From Vibrio natriegens NBRC 15636 = ATCC 14048 = DSM 759 (GTDB lineage Bacteria > Pseudomonadota > Gammaproteobacteria > Enterobacterales > Vibrionaceae), in assembly GCF_035621455.1 (NCBI RefSeq), contig NZ_CP141823.1:248001-312000 (forward strand): a DNA stretch of 64,000 bases, written 5' to 3'. The position numbers and the translations under genes were made by a program. The notes beneath the pieces were generated by a model that saw only the letters and a list, made by a program, of their open reading frames with translations, was not told the DNA's origin and made no database searches. Of this stretch, positions 7,837-16,857 are shown piece after piece (within the stretch, counting starts at the first letter, position 1; every line of letters begins with the position of its first letter).

Positions 7837-8481
7837 GTGAGCTCAGAAGAAGCAACGATAATGTTGGTCGACGATCACCCGCTATTTCGCAGTGGGTTGC
7901 GACAACTGATTGCCTTGGAAGAAGGTTTGCAAGTGATTTGTGAATACAGCAACGGGACTGATGCAATTGAAGGTGCCGTAGAGCATGATCCGGACTTGAT
8001 TATTCTCGATCTTAACATGCAAGGAATAGACGGATTAGAAACTGTTCGCCAAATGAGAGAAAAAGGCGTCACCTCACGTGTTGTGATGCTGACCGTTTCG
8101 GACAATGAAGATGATGTTCTTAACGCAATTTCAAGTGGTGCGGATGGTTATCTGCTGAAAGACATGGAACCAGAAGACATTGTGACTAACATAAAGCAAG
8201 CCGTACTAGGACAACTTGCCTTGTCTGACAGACTGACCAAAGTACTGCTTCAGTCATGCAATAAACCGAAAAAACCTGCGCAAGAAAGCCCTCTCAAAAC
8301 GCTCACCAGTCGCGAACTTGAAATTCTATCACTCATCTCTAAAGGCATGAGTAATAAGCTCATCGCTCACGAATTGAGCATCACAGACTCGACAGTAAAA
8401 GTCCATGTCAAAAATCTTTTGAAAAAGCTCAACGTCAGTTCGCGCTTAGAGGCCGCAGTCTGGATGATAGATAACCAATAG
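7837..8481 (+). CDS. NarP/NarL-family response regulator
   Basis: A two-domain response regulator of 214 residues. The receiver domain has the acidic pair in MLVDDHP, the phospho-acceptor Asp58 in ILDLNM, Thr in MLTVSD and Lys108 in YLLKD. The C-terminal LuxR/FixJ helix-turn-helix (LTSRELEILSLISKGMSNKLIAHELS ... TVKVHVKNLLKKLNV, split here for clarity) is very close in style to E. coli NarP. AAAGGAG at 7824-7830 lies six bases before a GTG at 7837, which I prefer to the ATG at 7813 because the latter overlaps the ribosome site. No NarQ/NarX sensor is encoded nearby. It may read TACCAC heptamers upstream of the operon. Confidence 0.88.
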   Translation: MSSEEATIMLVDDHPLFRSGLRQLIALEEGLQVICEYSNGTDAIEGAVEHDPDLIILDLNMQGIDGLETVRQMREKGVTSRVVMLTVSDNEDDVLNAISSGADGYLLKDMEPEDIVTNIKQAVLGQLALSDRLTKVLLQSCNKPKKPAQESPLKTLTSRELEILSLISKGMSNKLIAHELSITDSTVKVHVKNLLKKLNVSSRLEAAVWMIDNQ

Positions 8482-8657
8482 CTCGGTCTTTAAATGACGA
8501 CTTGCAGGAATTGAAAACCTAATAACACCATTCTAAATTCAGCATGATCACATCGACCTCAACGGAAAGAGGCTTAAGGAACAATACCAATGTGACGACT
8601 AACACCGCATTCACTTACATTGGATATAGACGACGAAAAGGCGATAACTTTACCTTA

Positions 8658-9518
8658 CTATGAGTCCGTGGAATCCGTTGGTGGTGAAAACAAACATTGC
8701 CAGCGTTGACGCCACGTTAGCGAGGGCTGGCAGACGTCTCGAAGCATATCCTGCCACTCGGCAAAGGTCACTTTTATAGGGTTAAAGCTGTTCACTGGTT
8801 TAGATATCCCATAACGTACCGTTTCGACCTCTGGCTCAAAAGAACCAAACATACGATCCCAGATGATAAGTACGCCCGCATAGTTTTTATCTATGTATTG
8901 TCGATTGATACCGTGATGTACACGATGATGAGACGGGGTATTAAATACCCATTCCAATGGACCAAGCGAGCGTATCGACTGAGTATGAACAAAAAACTGT
9001 AACCCCAGATTGAGCAATACCGCGAAGATCACCCATTTCGGTTCAAAGCCTATCACCACTAAAGGCAACCAAAAGATCCACATACCGGCAAGCGGATACA
9101 TTAAGCTTTGACGAAAGGCAGTACTAAAATTCATTCTTTCAGAGCTATGATGGACAACATGAGCCGCCCACATCCAGCGAATACGATGGCTAGCGCGATG
9201 AAACCAATAATAGAAAAAATCTTGAAGAACCAAGAGCATTAAGAACGTAGAAATACTGATTTCAATGTCAAATAAGCGCCAGCCAAAAAGCCATAAATAA
9301 AGTTGAGAGATAAACAAACCTGCGAGAATATCTGTCGCTTGGTGAAGACCGGCCAATACAAAATTACATGTCACTTCAGGTAGGACATAAGTTGCGTTCT
9401 TCGGTAAACGATCTCTGCGCTGGCCGAACCAGTACTCTGAGAATATGCAGAGAAAAAATATTGGAGCCAGAATCAAAAGCAGCAGCTCAGGACGCTCCAT
9501 CAATATTGACCAATCCAT
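8658..9518 (-). CDS. Sterol desaturase / fatty acid hydroxylase superfamily membrane protein
   Basis: A 286-residue integral membrane protein of the di-iron fatty acid hydroxylase superfamily. The three histidine clusters are visible: HRASHR, HVVHHSSE and HRVHHG, in the usual order between hydrophobic segments. These enzymes hydroxylate or desaturate lipids, but the substrate cannot be read from sequence. It sits seven bases after a DUF2804 gene, with which it probably forms an operon. Confidence 0.85.
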   Translation of the reverse strand: MDWSILMERPELLLLILAPIFFLCIFSEYWFGQRRDRLPKNATYVLPEVTCNFVLAGLHQATDILAGLFISQLYLWLFGWRLFDIEISISTFLMLLVLQDFFYYWFHRASHRIRWMWAAHVVHHSSERMNFSTAFRQSLMYPLAGMWIFWLPLVVIGFEPKWVIFAVLLNLGLQFFVHTQSIRSLGPLEWVFNTPSHHRVHHGINRQYIDKNYAGVLIIWDRMFGSFEPEVETVRYGISKPVNSFNPIKVTFAEWQDMLRDVCQPSLTWRQRWQCLFSPPTDSTDS

Positions 9519-9525
9519 CTATTTG

Positions 9526-10536
9526 CTACCATTTTGCGTAGTGATCTTCGGTTAAGCCGACGACTTCATTCAACTCATGCTTCTTGCCATTTCCATCAAT
9601 GACAAAGCCATTAAAATGTCCCATATATTGACGAAAATTACTTTTGAGAAGCCAGAAATTCTTTCTTTCTGAACGACAGTTTAACGGCGTGAAATTGAGT
9701 TCAACTCGCCCATCCTGAGAGGTGATTTTCCATTCTTCATGTGGGTTATTGCGTGAAAAATGAAAGTGCACCGGCGCCAGCAAATGACGCTCACCATTCA
9801 CCCAAAGCACATTTTCGCAATAGCCCGTTTCGTTGACACCCACGGCGAGATTAAGACCTAAACGATCGGAGTCTTGCATATGGTTGATACTCGCCCATCG
9901 CCAACTTGTTTCTCTTCGCATGTATCCTGCCGAAAAATCGTACCCTGCAGAAACTTTACTCAGATCTTGTTCTTGACCCAGAATAAACAGGTTACCAGCG
10001 ACCGATAAGCCATTGTGCTTTTGCGTATACGTCCAGCCTGAGTAACCCGTTGGCGTGCATAACATCAACGGGCTGCTTTGGGGTTCAGGATGTAAGCTGA
10101 TTACCGCATTGACTGAGCCAGACACAAAATGGACGTGCCACGTACCTTCCTGGATGGAAAACTGGATCGCGTCATCCGCCAGAGTCGCGGAGCTTGACCA
10201 ACTTGATGGCTCAGTTTGATAACCAAGATTGAAAGGTTTCAGCCACTGCTGTTCAACGAGTTCGTTGTTTTTAATGTCATAAAGATAACAAAAACCGGAG
10301 GCCAAATAACGAATATCAGCGATCGCAATGCCTATGAGATACTCAGGAGTAACCAGAGAGACAAACTGGAATTGCTTGTAGCCGAAATACTTACGCAATC
10401 TCGACGCAGGTCGGTCCATCTCATTCCGGTATTCGAAGCGATCAAGCTGTAACGATTTAGGCATGGCTTCAAGATGACCAAACGTTGGGGTGCCGTCCGT
10501 TTGAATAAACGACTCCAGTGGGGTGCGGCTCGTCAT
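9526..10536 (-). CDS. DUF2804 family protein
   Basis: A 336-residue cytoplasmic-looking protein without signal peptide or membrane segment. It matches the DUF2804 family as I remember it: an N-terminal segment followed by a beta-rich body with many Trp, Gly and Asn residues, ending in a DNxYAKW-like tail (here EDHYAKW). Function is not established. Its tight link to the lipid hydroxylase gene downstream suggests a role in lipid metabolism; this is inference. The upstream region has repeated TGACATT-type sequences. Confidence 0.75.
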   Translation of the reverse strand: MTSRTPLESFIQTDGTPTFGHLEAMPKSLQLDRFEYRNEMDRPASRLRKYFGYKQFQFVSLVTPEYLIGIAIADIRYLASGFCYLYDIKNNELVEQQWLKPFNLGYQTEPSSWSSSATLADDAIQFSIQEGTWHVHFVSGSVNAVISLHPEPQSSPLMLCTPTGYSGWTYTQKHNGLSVAGNLFILGQEQDLSKVSAGYDFSAGYMRRETSWRWASINHMQDSDRLGLNLAVGVNETGYCENVLWVNGERHLLAPVHFHFSRNNPHEEWKITSQDGRVELNFTPLNCRSERKNFWLLKSNFRQYMGHFNGFVIDGNGKKHELNEVVGLTEDHYAKW

Positions 10537-10584
10537 GTCTTAATCTTGTCGGGTTAACATATGCAAACAATAACATTAATTTAA

Positions 10585-10648
10585 CAAATGACATTTGCGC
10601 TGACGCACAACAATGTCATTTCGTCTCATCGACATAAGCTGACATTGT
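10585..10648. repeat. TGACATT palindromes upstream of the DUF2804 gene
   Basis: CAAATG-A-CATTTG (10585-10597) is a short palindrome, and ACAATGTCA (10610-10618) with TGACATTGT (10640-10648) forms a perfect 9-bp inverted repeat. ATGACATT, AATGTCAT and TGACATTG are variants of one element. They lie 49-112 bases before the DUF2804 start and between it and the osmC-like stop, so they could be an operator or a structured 3' end. Confidence 0.4.
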
Positions 10649-10715
10649 CGCGTGCGTTTCAGTGAATTTAGCCGATGTTATCTAGGCAATACCCAAAATG
10701 AACGGTGAATTTCGG

Positions 10716-11183
10716 TTACGTAAGAATATTTGTTACTACTTCAGTTTTTACAGAGTTAGCAATAAAACAGTTTTCATGCGCCATATGATGCATTTTTTCT
10801 AACTGTTCTTGCGTGGGCTGTTTGTCGCCCGAAAACACGATGCTGGGATTCAGCTCCACACGAGAAACCCACTCTTTACCATTGTCCCCTTTTGTGAGCT
10901 CACCTTCAGCAGCGTCAACATAAGAGTCAATGACATACCGACGTTTGGCGGCTATCGATAAAAACACCAACATATGGCAGCTCGAAAGTGCCGCAACAAA
11001 CGCTTCTTCTGGGTCGACGTTTTCCGCCACGGATAGAGGAAGAGGTACAACATGAGGGGACGGAGAAGCAGGCACCTGCAAGCCACCGTCAAACGTCCAC
11101 GTATGCGCGCGACTGTATTGATTATCGCTGAAAATCTCGCTTGCTTGGCGTTGCCACTGAATAGTGGCAGTATGCTTACTCAT
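10716..11183 (-). CDS. OsmC family protein
   Basis: A 155-residue OsmC/Ohr-family protein. The family cysteine is in ALSSCHMLVFLSIAA, and a second candidate redox cysteine lies near the C-terminus in HENCFIANSV, the expected two-cysteine layout for hydroperoxide reduction. The central Glu of PEEAFVAAL is also conserved. Such proteins detoxify organic peroxides in the cytoplasm. AGGAAG sits five bases before the ATG. It appears to be a single gene; the OsmC versus Ohr subgroup is not settled. Confidence 0.88.
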   Translation of the reverse strand: MSKHTATIQWQRQASEIFSDNQYSRAHTWTFDGGLQVPASPSPHVVPLPLSVAENVDPEEAFVAALSSCHMLVFLSIAAKRRYVIDSYVDAAEGELTKGDNGKEWVSRVELNPSIVFSGDKQPTQEQLEKMHHMAHENCFIANSVKTEVVTNILT

Positions 11184-11229
11184 ACGAACTTCCTATTTAT
11201 TTGAATATCTGCGTATTGCTCTAATGTGT

Positions 11230-11252
11230 GGCAGGTGTTTGAGCGACCTGCC
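11230..11252 (-). other. Hairpin after the small membrane ORF
   Basis: GGCAGGT (11230-11236) and ACCTGCC (11246-11252) form a 7-bp stem with a 9-base loop, just downstream of the 40-codon reading frame on the minus strand. No T-run follows, so its role as a terminator is uncertain. Confidence 0.4.
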
Positions 11253-11264
11253 ATAAGGTTCAAA

Positions 11265-11387
11265 TTAGTTGAAATATGACAAGAGTCGATGGAACCAAGT
11301 GACCTCTCCATAGGCGATCAAATCATAAATGGTAAAGAAGATCATACAGATAATGGCTAATTTGGCTAAACGGTAAACAATAAACAT
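11265..11387 (-). CDS. Small membrane protein of 40 residues, unknown function
   Basis: An open frame of 40 codons plus TAA, preceded by AAGGA eight bases before the ATG. The predicted peptide starts MFIVYRLAKLAIICMIFFTI, continues with a short polar stretch and ends HRLLSYFN. It has one hydrophobic helix of about 20 residues flanked by Arg/Lys on the N-terminal side and charged/aromatic residues on the C-terminal side, the usual shape of a single-pass small protein. A hairpin follows the stop. It lies between osmC and the c-di-GMP gene. I do not recognise the family. Confidence 0.55.
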   Translation of the reverse strand: MFIVYRLAKLAIICMIFFTIYDLIAYGEVTWFHRLLSYFN

Positions 11388-11676
11388 GACAAATTCCTTT
11401 GTTTTTTGACAGTTTACTATCACCTACGCTATTTATAAACTCAGATGAACATTCGTTCTCTTTTCATAAAAAAGCATGAATAGCGCCGAGTATGCAGAAA
11501 AAGGTTATTAGGTGGTTTTTATGGGGATCTATATGGTTAGTAGCCAGACGAGATTATGCAACGACACTGTATAACTATTTCTCTAACTCATTTTTAACAA
11601 TTTGAACTTACGTCAAAAAAATATAGTATTAGATGCCATACACTTGCAAAAAACTTATACCTATTACCATTTTTTA
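11388..11676 (+). promoter_or_regulatory. Intergenic region with a candidate sigma-70 promoter
   Basis: An exact TTGACA at 11406-11411 is followed after 18 bases by TATTTA (11430-11435), pointing towards the c-di-GMP gene and about 240 bases before its ATG. The rest of this 289-base gap is AT-rich with no further clear signal. The leader would be long, so a second nearer promoter is possible. Confidence 0.35.
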
Positions 11677-14400
11677 ATGCAAACATTTCGCTTATCTAAC
11701 TTAAATCTCCGCTATAAGACCGCTTTATACTTCTCACTTGGTTTGCTTGGAATGGTACTAAGTTGTTTATTTATCGTTCGTTATTTTTTCCTGTACAGCG
11801 TCAATCAACTAGAAGACATGGAAATAAACCATGCAAACCAGCAAGCACTCGCTGTGGTTGATTTAATGGTCTCCCAACAGACGACTAACTCTTATGACTG
11901 GGCATATTGGGATGAAACTTACGATCTGTTTCTAGAAGATCCCGACATCGCAGGTTACACCGAGCGAAACCTGTATATAGAAACGCTTAATTCATTGAAT
12001 TTGGACATGATGTCGTTTGTCACGCTGTCAGGCCAAGAATTACTCTCACTGGCTCGAGAAAAGTCGTCTACGTTATCGACTAAAGCTGTGCATCATCCGC
12101 TCATTCAACAACATATAGCGTCTATGAATCAAAAGTCGGATGCACATCCAACTCACCTTTCTGGGTTATTGAAAATTGATCAATCCATCTGGGGGCTTAG
12201 CTTAACCCCGGTAAAAAACAGTGAGAGTAATAGTGCATCAAATGGCTGGTTATTGTGGGGAAGAAACTTAACGTCGCGCTTTCCCGGTGACTTTGATTCT
12301 ATTCTATTCGCTCAAAACTCATTAATCCCCCTACTATCGTCGGGGGCAGATAATAACCTTATACGAGACATTGAAAAATCTTCGAACTCTATAACCAAAG
12401 CTTCGCTACTGAATGACATTGAAGGTTCCCCTATTGCATGGGTAGAAACGGAGATGAAACGTGATTACTACTCTAAAGGTAACGCACTGTTTCTCTACTT
12501 ATTCGCGACTGTCGGGGTAGTGGCATCAATCATAGCAATGGCCACATTTTTCATTTTCAGAAAAAAAGTGTCAGCTCGATTTAATCACTTCGCTGACAAT
12601 ATGTACAAAATCGCGTCGGAATATAAGCTTGAAGGGGTTCAATCAATAAGCGCTGACGAACTGGAACTAGCGTCTAAACTGGTGCAGAAGCTTTCTGACA
12701 ATACGTCGATGACACAATCGAAGTTAAAGGATTCAATGCATAACTTCAGCGCGTTGTATCATAGCTCTTCGCTGGGTATGCTTTTCGTGATTGAGCGTGA
12801 AATTGTCGATGCCAACCCACGAGCGTTAGAAATGCTTAATCATCAAAAGCCGGATTTGATTAAACGCCCACTCAATACCCTTTGCTCCGTTCATACTAGT
12901 GAATCCCAACTTGAAGAGATGCTGATCGAGTTAGAAAACGGCAGAACTTTGTTTGAAGCGCAACTTCTCGACGGTCATGGCGATACTATTGACTGTCTAA
13001 TTGAAGCGGCACTGATTCAGCACGATGGTCAGAGTGCGATCATGTTATTAATTCAGGATATCCGGGAAACAAAGCAACAAGCGGAAAAAATTCAACAGTT
13101 GACCGACTTAGACCCTGTGTCGGGTTTCTGTAATCGCCCAGTGATAGCTGAAGCGCTTGATAAACTGGTACAAACACAACCCAACCAGTTTTCGTTCATT
13201 TTCCTCAAAAGTAAACAGCTAAAACAAATTGCAGAAGTATACGGGCACTTTGTCTTTGATGAAGCAATCCAATACATTGCAAAGATACTGAGAGAGCACT
13301 TAGGAGCTTTTCAAATTGGCCGAATCAGCGAGAACGAGTTTATAGTACTCATCCCACGAGAGGCCAATCATAGTGAAGTCATAGAGGCGACCAACCGCCT
13401 ACTACACCAACTTTCTTATAAGGTGGTATTTTCTGGTATTACCGTATCACTCGATACTAAAGCAGTGATGATGGATCCGAAGATCACCCACCAGCCTCTT
13501 GAACATCTACTTTTGGCTGCGCGTCACTCAGCACAATCAATTCGTGGGCGTCAGGCTCGCGAAGTTTTCGTTACTGATGAAGCGCTATCTGTCCAAGCAG
13601 AAACCTTGAACATCATTAACCGTGATTTAGAAGAAGCAATACAACAGAACGACATCATTCCGTATTTCCAGCCAATTGTTGATGCAAAAACCGAAGAGGT
13701 GATTGGCTTTGAGTCACTTGCTCGCTGGCAACACCCGGATCTCGGCATGGTGTCACCGACCGTTTTTATTCCTATGGCTGAGCAAGGCAAATTGATTATT
13801 GAGCTTGGGGAATCCATCCTCAAGCAATCTTGTGCGTTTATTGGACAACTTAACCAAGTTCGCCATGCTAAAGGACTACCACAGCTTTCGGTTCACATTA
13901 ACTTAAGTGCCCGTCATTTTTATCACTCAAGGCTTATTTCATACCTTACGACGCTGATTGATGAGTACCAAATCTCTCCAGGAAGTATTGTGCTTGAAAT
14001 TACCGAAAGCATGTTAATGGGGACTGAAGCCGACTCGATTCACTGCATTAATGAGATAAAGCGCCTCGGCGTTCTACTTGCGCTGGACGATTTCGGTACT
14101 GGCTTTTCCTCATTCAGCAGTATCTGCAACTTCCCACTGGATATTGTTAAATTAGACAAGTCCTACGTTGATGAAATTGAATTTAATGACCGAGCCAAAA
14201 CACTGGTACGTAACATCGTCAATATGTCGCAGGAATTAGGATTAACGATCGTTGCTGAAGGCGTAGAAACAGCAAGTCAGGTGCGTAAGCTCAAAGTCTG
14301 GAACATCAATAACCTACAAGGTTTCTATTTTTACAGACCGATGCCAATGGATGCTGTACTTAAAACGTTCTCTGGTCATCAGGTCAGCGAGTTGCTCTGA
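11677..14400 (+). CDS. CHASE4-PAS-GGDEF(degenerate)-EAL membrane protein, probable c-di-GMP phosphodiesterase
   Basis: About 907 residues. One membrane segment near residue 25 (LGLLGMVLSCLFIVRYFFL) and a second near 275 bracket a periplasmic CHASE4-like sensor domain with the typical YDWAYWDETY motif. Next come a HAMP-like linker, a PAS-like domain, a GGDEF domain whose signature is SENEF and so should not make c-di-GMP, and a C-terminal EAL domain. EAL residues look intact: ESLARW in place of EALLRW, ITES, DDFGTG, KLDKS, EGVET and QGF. Expected activity is c-di-GMP hydrolysis controlled by a periplasmic signal. The ATG at 11677 lacks a clear ribosome site; an in-frame TTG exists at 11602. 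Confidence 0.88.
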   Translation: MQTFRLSNLNLRYKTALYFSLGLLGMVLSCLFIVRYFFLYSVNQLEDMEINHANQQALAVVDLMVSQQTTNSYDWAYWDETYDLFLEDPDIAGYTERNLYIETLNSLNLDMMSFVTLSGQELLSLAREKSSTLSTKAVHHPLIQQHIASMNQKSDAHPTHLSGLLKIDQSIWGLSLTPVKNSESNSASNGWLLWGRNLTSRFPGDFDSILFAQNSLIPLLSSGADNNLIRDIEKSSNSITKASLLNDIEGSPIAWVETEMKRDYYSKGNALFLYLFATVGVVASIIAMATFFIFRKKVSARFNHFADNMYKIASEYKLEGVQSISADELELASKLVQKLSDNTSMTQSKLKDSMHNFSALYHSSSLGMLFVIEREIVDANPRALEMLNHQKPDLIKRPLNTLCSVHTSESQLEEMLIELENGRTLFEAQLLDGHGDTIDCLIEAALIQHDGQSAIMLLIQDIRETKQQAEKIQQLTDLDPVSGFCNRPVIAEALDKLVQTQPNQFSFIFLKSKQLKQIAEVYGHFVFDEAIQYIAKILREHLGAFQIGRISENEFIVLIPREANHSEVIEATNRLLHQLSYKVVFSGITVSLDTKAVMMDPKITHQPLEHLLLAARHSAQSIRGRQAREVFVTDEALSVQAETLNIINRDLEEAIQQNDIIPYFQPIVDAKTEEVIGFESLARWQHPDLGMVSPTVFIPMAEQGKLIIELGESILKQSCAFIGQLNQVRHAKGLPQLSVHINLSARHFYHSRLISYLTTLIDEYQISPGSIVLEITESMLMGTEADSIHCINEIKRLGVLLALDDFGTGFSSFSSICNFPLDIVKLDKSYVDEIEFNDRAKTLVRNIVNMSQELGLTIVAEGVETASQVRKLKVWNINNLQGFYFYRPMPMDAVLKTFSGHQVSELL

Positions 14401-14586
14401 TAGAGGGGAAAATGGCTCCAACTCTTTCCCCGCTCCTTGTTATCCTCTGTTCAACCGTATCGGGTTGTTCAAACTGCCATCCGATTAAATAAATCTATAA
14501 CGCTGTGCTCATACTGTCCTGTTACTTGCGTATATACTTTAAATAAGCTTTTCAATAAGTCCCTGTCACTGCACTAGGAGGACTGT

Positions 14587-15966
14587 ATGAAATGGATACG
14601 AATATGGCTATTACCGCTTGTCCTGATTGCTAGTCAGGCATTGGCTAACACGGTATGGATCGTCCCGGTTAACGGTGCTATTGGTCCCGCTATTAGCGAT
14701 TACCTTTCCAGAGAAATAGAACAAGCCCAGCAGGAAAACGTCAGTTTAGTCATTTTAAGGATGGACACACCGGGCGGACTGGATAGCTCGATGAGAGACA
14801 TTATTCATGCCATCACTACTTCCTCCATTCCCGTCGCAACATGGGTTGGACCATCGGGTTCTCGAGCGGCCAGTGCAGGTACTTATATTCTTCTTGCCAG
14901 CCATGTCGCAGCAATGGCAGAGGCTACAAATCTTGGCGCTGCTACCCCTGTCGCATTGGGTGGTGGGGCACCAGGAGCCCCTTCCCCTGGCGATGATCAA
15001 AACGAAAAAGCCAAAGACCAACAAGAAACTGAAGATGGCACCTCTGAAAAAGTTCCGGCTAAAACAGCGATGGAAAAGAAAGTCATCAATGACGCCAGAG
15101 CATATATAAAAGGGTTGGCTAAGCTTCACGATCGCAATGCTGAATGGGCAGAAAAAGCCGTGAGTGAAGCGGCAAGTCTCGACGCTCAGGAAGCGCTAAA
15201 ACTGAATGTCATTGACTATATAGCAAATTCACCCGAAGAGCTGGTTCAGACTATTAACGGAACAACCGTTAAAATAAACAATCAGCCCGAGACATTATCA
15301 TTGGAAAACCCTGTCTGGGTAGAAAGAGTCCCTGATTGGCGTGCGGAAATGCTTGCCGTCATCACCAATCCCAACGTTGCTTACATTCTGATCCTTATTG
15401 GTATCTATGGTCTACTTTTAGAGTTCTACAATCCCGGAATTGGCTTACCCGGCGTATTAGGTGGCATCTGCTTGCTACTTGCGATGTACGCACTACAGAT
15501 GATGCCCGTTAACTACGCTGGTCTGGGGCTACTACTACTCGGCATTGCGCTAATGATTGCCGAAGCATTTAGCCCGAGTTTCGGAGTTTTGGGCTTGGGG
15601 GGTGTGGTTGCCTTTATTCTCGGTTCGATATTCCTGATGGACAGTGACTTACCGGGTTTTCAAGTCGCATTGCCTTTAATCTTTGGCCTTGCCATTTTTT
15701 CAGTTGCGCTGATCATTCTGACTGTCGGCATGCTAGTGAGAATACGCCACCGAAGGGTCACGACTGGTCTTGAAACCTACCCTGGCAAACAAGCAGTGGT
15801 AAGCGATGATTTCATTGACGGTGAAGGTCGCGTGCAAATGGATGGCGCATTTTGGACCGCCAAAGATGAACTAAACCAAGGACTCAAACAAGGTGACCAA
15901 GTTACCGTTGTCAATGTGAAAGGGCTAACCTTAACGGTAAAGCCAAATGACCGCCCTAATGAATAG
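14587..15966 (+). CDS. NfeD family ClpP-class membrane serine protease
   Basis: A 459-residue long-form NfeD protein. A signal peptide (LPLVLIASQALA) leads into a ClpP-like protease domain with Ser96 in the SRAASAGTY motif and a candidate general-base lysine in KKVINDARAY. About four membrane segments follow (residues about 255-385), then a C-terminal OB-fold NfeD domain. The insert at about 135-160, rich in Gly, Asp, Glu and Lys, is low complexity. The known partner type, a stomatin-like slipin, starts nine bases after the stop. The pair is thought to cleave hydrophobic C-termini of membrane proteins. AGGAGG precedes the ATG. Confidence 0.92.
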   Translation: MKWIRIWLLPLVLIASQALANTVWIVPVNGAIGPAISDYLSREIEQAQQENVSLVILRMDTPGGLDSSMRDIIHAITTSSIPVATWVGPSGSRAASAGTYILLASHVAAMAEATNLGAATPVALGGGAPGAPSPGDDQNEKAKDQQETEDGTSEKVPAKTAMEKKVINDARAYIKGLAKLHDRNAEWAEKAVSEAASLDAQEALKLNVIDYIANSPEELVQTINGTTVKINNQPETLSLENPVWVERVPDWRAEMLAVITNPNVAYILILIGIYGLLLEFYNPGIGLPGVLGGICLLLAMYALQMMPVNYAGLGLLLLGIALMIAEAFSPSFGVLGLGGVVAFILGSIFLMDSDLPGFQVALPLIFGLAIFSVALIILTVGMLVRIRHRRVTTGLETYPGKQAVVSDDFIDGEGRVQMDGAFWTAKDELNQGLKQGDQVTVVNVKGLTLTVKPNDRPNE

Positions 15967-15975
15967 GAGGCGAAT

Positions 15976-16758
15976 ATGTTGCTCTACACTGTTTCTGTAA
16001 TCCTGGTTCTGTTGATCGCACTAGCGACACAAATTTTCAAAGTTCTGCGCGAGTACGAACGTGGCGTAATTTTCTTCTTGGGTCGATTTCAAGAGGTAAA
16101 AGGCCCTGGCCTGATCATCTTGATTCCCTTTATCCAACAAATGGTGCGCGTAGACCTGCGAACTGTCGTTCTCGACGTCCCGACACAAGACCTTATAACG
16201 AAAGATAATGTGTCTGTTCGCGTAAATGCTGTAGTCTATTTTCGCGTCGTCGATCCGCAAATGGCCATCAACAATATTGAGAGCTACAGCGAGGCGACCA
16301 GTCAGTTAGCGCAAACAACGCTTCGTTCAGTATTAGGTCAGCATGAGCTAGATGAGCTCCTTTCCGAGCGAGAGCGACTCAATAAAGATTTGCAGTCCAT
16401 CCTCGATCAACAAACGGATGACTGGGGGATTAAAATAGCCACCGTTGAAGTTAAACATGTCGATTTGAATGAAAGTATGGTTCGAGCGCTTGCTCGTCAA
16501 GCCGAGGCGGAGCGTAATCGTCGTGCAAAAATCATCCATGCGACTGGTGAATTAGAAGCGTCTAACAAGTTAAAAGAAGCGGCACAAATGCTAAATGAAG
16601 CACCAAATGCCTTGCAATTGCGCTATATGCAAACGCTAACTGAAATTACCACAGATAAAACTTCGACAATTATTTTCCCGATGCCAATTAATTTAGTTGA
16701 AGCGGTACAAGATATTGCGAAAGCAGTGAATAAGGACAAAGAAAAGAAAGAGCAATGA
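15976..16758 (+). CDS. Slipin (stomatin/SPFH family) membrane protein
   Basis: A 260-residue SPFH protein with one N-terminal membrane segment ([19 protein letters not shown]), then the stomatin core starting [13 protein letters not shown], with [21 protein letters not shown] and a coiled-coil region rich in Ala and Glu ([16 protein letters not shown]). Length and order match bacterial slipins that pair with long NfeD proteases. It is in one operon with the NfeD gene (nine-base gap, AGGAGG ribosome site) and is followed by an intrinsic terminator. Confidence 0.94.
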   Translation: MLLYTVSVILVLLIALATQIFKVLREYERGVIFFLGRFQEVKGPGLIILIPFIQQMVRVDLRTVVLDVPTQDLITKDNVSVRVNAVVYFRVVDPQMAINNIESYSEATSQLAQTTLRSVLGQHELDELLSERERLNKDLQSILDQQTDDWGIKIATVEVKHVDLNESMVRALARQAEAERNRRAKIIHATGELEASNKLKEAAQMLNEAPNALQLRYMQTLTEITTDKTSTIIFPMPINLVEAVQDIAKAVNKDKEKKEQ

Positions 16759-16798
16759 GCACAGTAAATTGAAACTAATTTCGGCTCGATAGACAAAA

Positions 16799-16829
16799 GC
16801 CGCAGCGTACCAAAGCTGCGGCTCTTTTT
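16799..16829. terminator. Intrinsic terminator, probably bidirectional
   Basis: GCCGCAGC (16799-16806) pairs with GCTGCGGC (16815-16822) over an eight-base loop and is followed by TCTTTTT. An A-run precedes the stem, so the same element can end the slipin operon from the left and the bet/pro operon (proV stop at 16858) from the right. Confidence 0.88.
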
Positions 16830-16857
16830 ATTCTCCGAACTTTATGTTCTGGAGTTA

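Noticed and set aside
13080..13380. Frameshift or sequencing error in the GGDEF domain
   Set aside because: The frame is continuous and the residues around SENEF align with the GGDEF fold, so natural degeneration is more likely.
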